From an uncultured Eubacteriales bacterium (GTDB taxonomy: Bacteria > Bacillota > Clostridia > UBA1381 > UMGS1253): 64,000 bases of DNA. The position numbers and the translations under genes are program-made. The stretch is from NCBI GenBank assembly GCA_902492065.1, contig CABUKE010000005.1:1-64000 (forward strand), written 5' to 3'. Positions within the stretch are counted from its first letter, which is position 1, and every line of letters begins with the position of its first letter. The notes beneath the pieces were generated by a model. That model was given only the letters and a program-made list of their open reading frames with translations, was not told where the DNA came from and ran no database searches. Shown here piece after piece: positions 62,370 through 64,000 of the stretch.

Positions 62370-63377
62370 ATGAGCATACGCGCCTATTCCGCCCTGCGGG
62401 CAAAAACCGCGGCTATGCGCGCTGGCCATCTTGACCGCGCGCAGTACGAGGAGCTAAAAAGTAAGGCGAGCGTAAGCGACGCGGTTGCCTACTTGAAATA
62501 CAATACTGTCTATGGTACGCTGCTCGAGCATGTGAGCGAGCGGACGGTGCACCGCGGCGATTTGGAGCGGCTGCTCGACCGCTATTTGCAGGCGGAGGTG
62601 CAAAAACTCTACAGTTTTTGTAACGACAGCCAGAAAAAGGTCCTGTCCTATACGTACATGCGTTATGAAATTAATCTGCTCAAGCACATTCTGCGCGCGC
62701 TTTATACGGGCGAAAAAGCGGAGATTGCTTATGAGGCGGAAGGGTTTTTCTCCGGCAAGCTGTCGATTGACGTGGCGGCATGTGCGCAGGCGGACTCTGC
62801 CTACGCTCTGCTAAGCGCGCTTTCTGGCACGCCGTATGAGGCTGTGCTCGCGCCACCGCTCGGCGCGGGGGCCGATTTGTTTGTGGCGGAGGCGGCGCTC
62901 GACGCTTACTACTTCCGGTGTGCGTGGCGCACGGCGCTGCGGACGCTGAAGGGGAAGGATAGGCAGATTGTTGAAGAAATCTTCGGCAGCGAGATTGACA
63001 TGACGAACCTGTGCTGGATTTACCGCCAGAAACGGTACTACAATATGCCGGGGGAGTTGATTTTTACCACGATCATTCCCGTACATTATAAAATCCCGCG
63101 CGACAGGCTGATCGCGCTGGTCAATACGCCGGATACGGAGAGTTTCGTCGCACAGGCGCGCACGACGCGGTATGCGCCGCTGTTCAATGGGCTGGAGGAG
63201 CGTTTTATCGAGCAAAACTATAATGAGATGATAGAGCGGCTGATAGAGAAGCAAATGCGGGAAAACCCGTTCTCCATCGCGTCGCTGGTTGGATATTTGT
63301 ACTTTTTGGAGGGCGAACTTGCCCGAATCGTGACCGCGGTGGAGCGTATCCGCTACGGTGTACCATACGAAGCATAG
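62370..63377 (+). CDS. ntpC: V-type ATP synthase subunit C (AC39/d type)
   Basis: The 335-residue central-stalk subunit that sits between the ring and the catalytic head. It has the AYSALRAKTAAMRAGHLD start (about 4-21), YEINLLKHILRALYTG (about 100-115), and a C-terminal FSIASLVGYLYFLEGELARIVTAVERIRYGV. ATG 62370 is preceded by GGCGG and starts one base after the upstream stop. The product is the right length for the family. Confidence 0.94.
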   Translation: MSIRAYSALRAKTAAMRAGHLDRAQYEELKSKASVSDAVAYLKYNTVYGTLLEHVSERTVHRGDLERLLDRYLQAEVQKLYSFCNDSQKKVLSYTYMRYEINLLKHILRALYTGEKAEIAYEAEGFFSGKLSIDVAACAQADSAYALLSALSGTPYEAVLAPPLGAGADLFVAEAALDAYYFRCAWRTALRTLKGKDRQIVEEIFGSEIDMTNLCWIYRQKRYYNMPGELIFTTIIPVHYKIPRDRLIALVNTPDTESFVAQARTTRYAPLFNGLEERFIEQNYNEMIERLIEKQMRENPFSIASLVGYLYFLEGELARIVTAVERIRYGVPYEA

Positions 63378-63405
63378 AACAGGCAGAGCGGAAGGAGGCG
63401 GCTAC

Positions 63406-64000
63406 ATGGCGATTGCAAAGATGAACCTGGTCAACGTCATTGGAAGGACGGAGGACTTTGACCGCATTTGCGCCACATATTTGCTCCAGTGCGACATGCA
63501 CATAGAAAACGCGGTCGGCACGCTCGACAATATTGCGGGGCTGACGCCGTACGGCGACGAGGGCGCGGACGGCGACCTGCTCGCACGCGTGGAGACGGTC
63601 TACCGCCGCGCTGGGTTTACGCCTTCCGTTGTGCAGGCGGCAAAGCTGGGGAGCGGCATGGCGCAGTCGTGCGAGCAGACGCTGAACCGGATAAACGACA
63701 ATATGCTGTCGCTTGAGACGGAACGTGAATCGCTCGACGCGCAAATACAGGAAAACGAGCGCGTCATCGCCCAGCTTCGGCCCCTGTTGTCCATCGACAA
63801 CGTCGATGTGGACAGCTTTTTCCACTTTGATTTTGTGAAGTTTCGGTTTGGGCGTATGCCGAAAAAGAGCATGCAGACGCTGGAGGGCTACCTCTACCAC
63901 ATTGACGCGTTTTTCATCCAAACGAGCGAGGATGACGACTACGTGTGGGGGATGTACTTTATGCCCGCGCTGCTGGAGGAGAAGATTGACGCAGTGTTTT
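63406..64000 (+). CDS. ntpI: V-type ATP synthase subunit I, partial
   Basis: The first 198 codons of a large membrane subunit that forms the stator path for ions; it runs off the window edge. MAIAKMNLVNVIGRTEDFDR (1-20) and a helical, acidic N-terminal region with LQCDMHIENA (about 27-36, the conserved H-x-E-x-A) match the family. GAAGGAGG precedes ATG 63406. The operon order seen is G-C-I. Confidence 0.9.
   Translation, partial: MAIAKMNLVNVIGRTEDFDRICATYLLQCDMHIENAVGTLDNIAGLTPYGDEGADGDLLARVETVYRRAGFTPSVVQAAKLGSGMAQSCEQTLNRINDNMLSLETERESLDAQIQENERVIAQLRPLLSIDNVDVDSFFHFDFVKFRFGRMPKKSMQTLEGYLYHIDAFFIQTSEDDDYVWGMYFMPALLEEKIDAVF

Overview
The window looks like a chromosome segment of an anaerobic, spore-forming member of the Clostridia (Bacillota) with moderately high GC. 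The evidence is an alpha/beta-type small acid-soluble spore protein, LL-diaminopimelate aminotransferase for lysine and cell-wall synthesis, GTP-dependent PEP carboxykinase, a V-type ATPase operon, S-layer-homology (SLH) proteins, a dockerin-repeat protein, and Gram-positive Shine-Dalgarno and sigma-A promoter signals throughout. No phage, insertion sequence, CRISPR array, rRNA or tRNA gene was found. Almost every base belongs to an ordinary chromosomal gene or a short regulatory gap.

Layout. 0-6.6 kb: tmRNA (ssrA), smpB, pckA, a small Cys-rich membrane protein, rqcH and dapL. Both ribosome-rescue routes (trans-translation and RqcH) therefore lie within about 5 kb. 6.6-14.5 kb: a cation symporter, an ECF sigma/anti-sigma pair, a secreted deacetylase-like protein, two flavodoxin-fold proteins, AraC/GH16 divergent genes and a metal-binding membrane protein behind a palindromic operator. 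14.7-24.6 kb: argC-argB; thrE-type exporter halves with nth, divergent from glyA; then a run of plus-strand genes (PfkB kinase, Cys-rich protein, VanZ, a URO-D-like protein and a possible ADP-ribosyltransferase-fold protein); then an XRE regulator with queG.

25-31 kb: metA, a spore protein, a ribbon-helix-helix regulator, and the operon yerC-methyltransferase-recD2-comF. 31-41 kb: rpoB and rpoC, standing without the ribosomal-protein genes that usually precede them, then pyrG. The encoded CTP synthase has lost the catalytic Cys and Glu of its glutaminase domain. 41-48 kb: two large paralogous SLH surface proteins and a small dockerin protein. 48-53 kb: ppk-trmK-nif3, divergent from pfkA.

53-64 kb: the conserved rpmH-rnpA-yidD-yidC-jag-mnmE block, with a nitroreductase and a DUF3006 protein after mnmE instead of mnmG, and no dnaA or visible oriC upstream. 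An AT-rich gap follows, then the ACT-domain/UPF0210 pair, a nucleoside phosphorylase, and the start of a V-type ATPase operon that runs off the right edge.

No clearly new multi-gene system is visible. The strongest anomalies are the degenerate glutaminase domain of CTP synthase, the approximately 105-residue acidic tail of RpoB, the palindrome-sharing divergent promoters of glyA and the Thr/Ser exporter, the operator-controlled metal-binding gene, and the small possible ADP-ribosyltransferase-fold protein coupled to a zinc-ligand-less URO-D-like protein.
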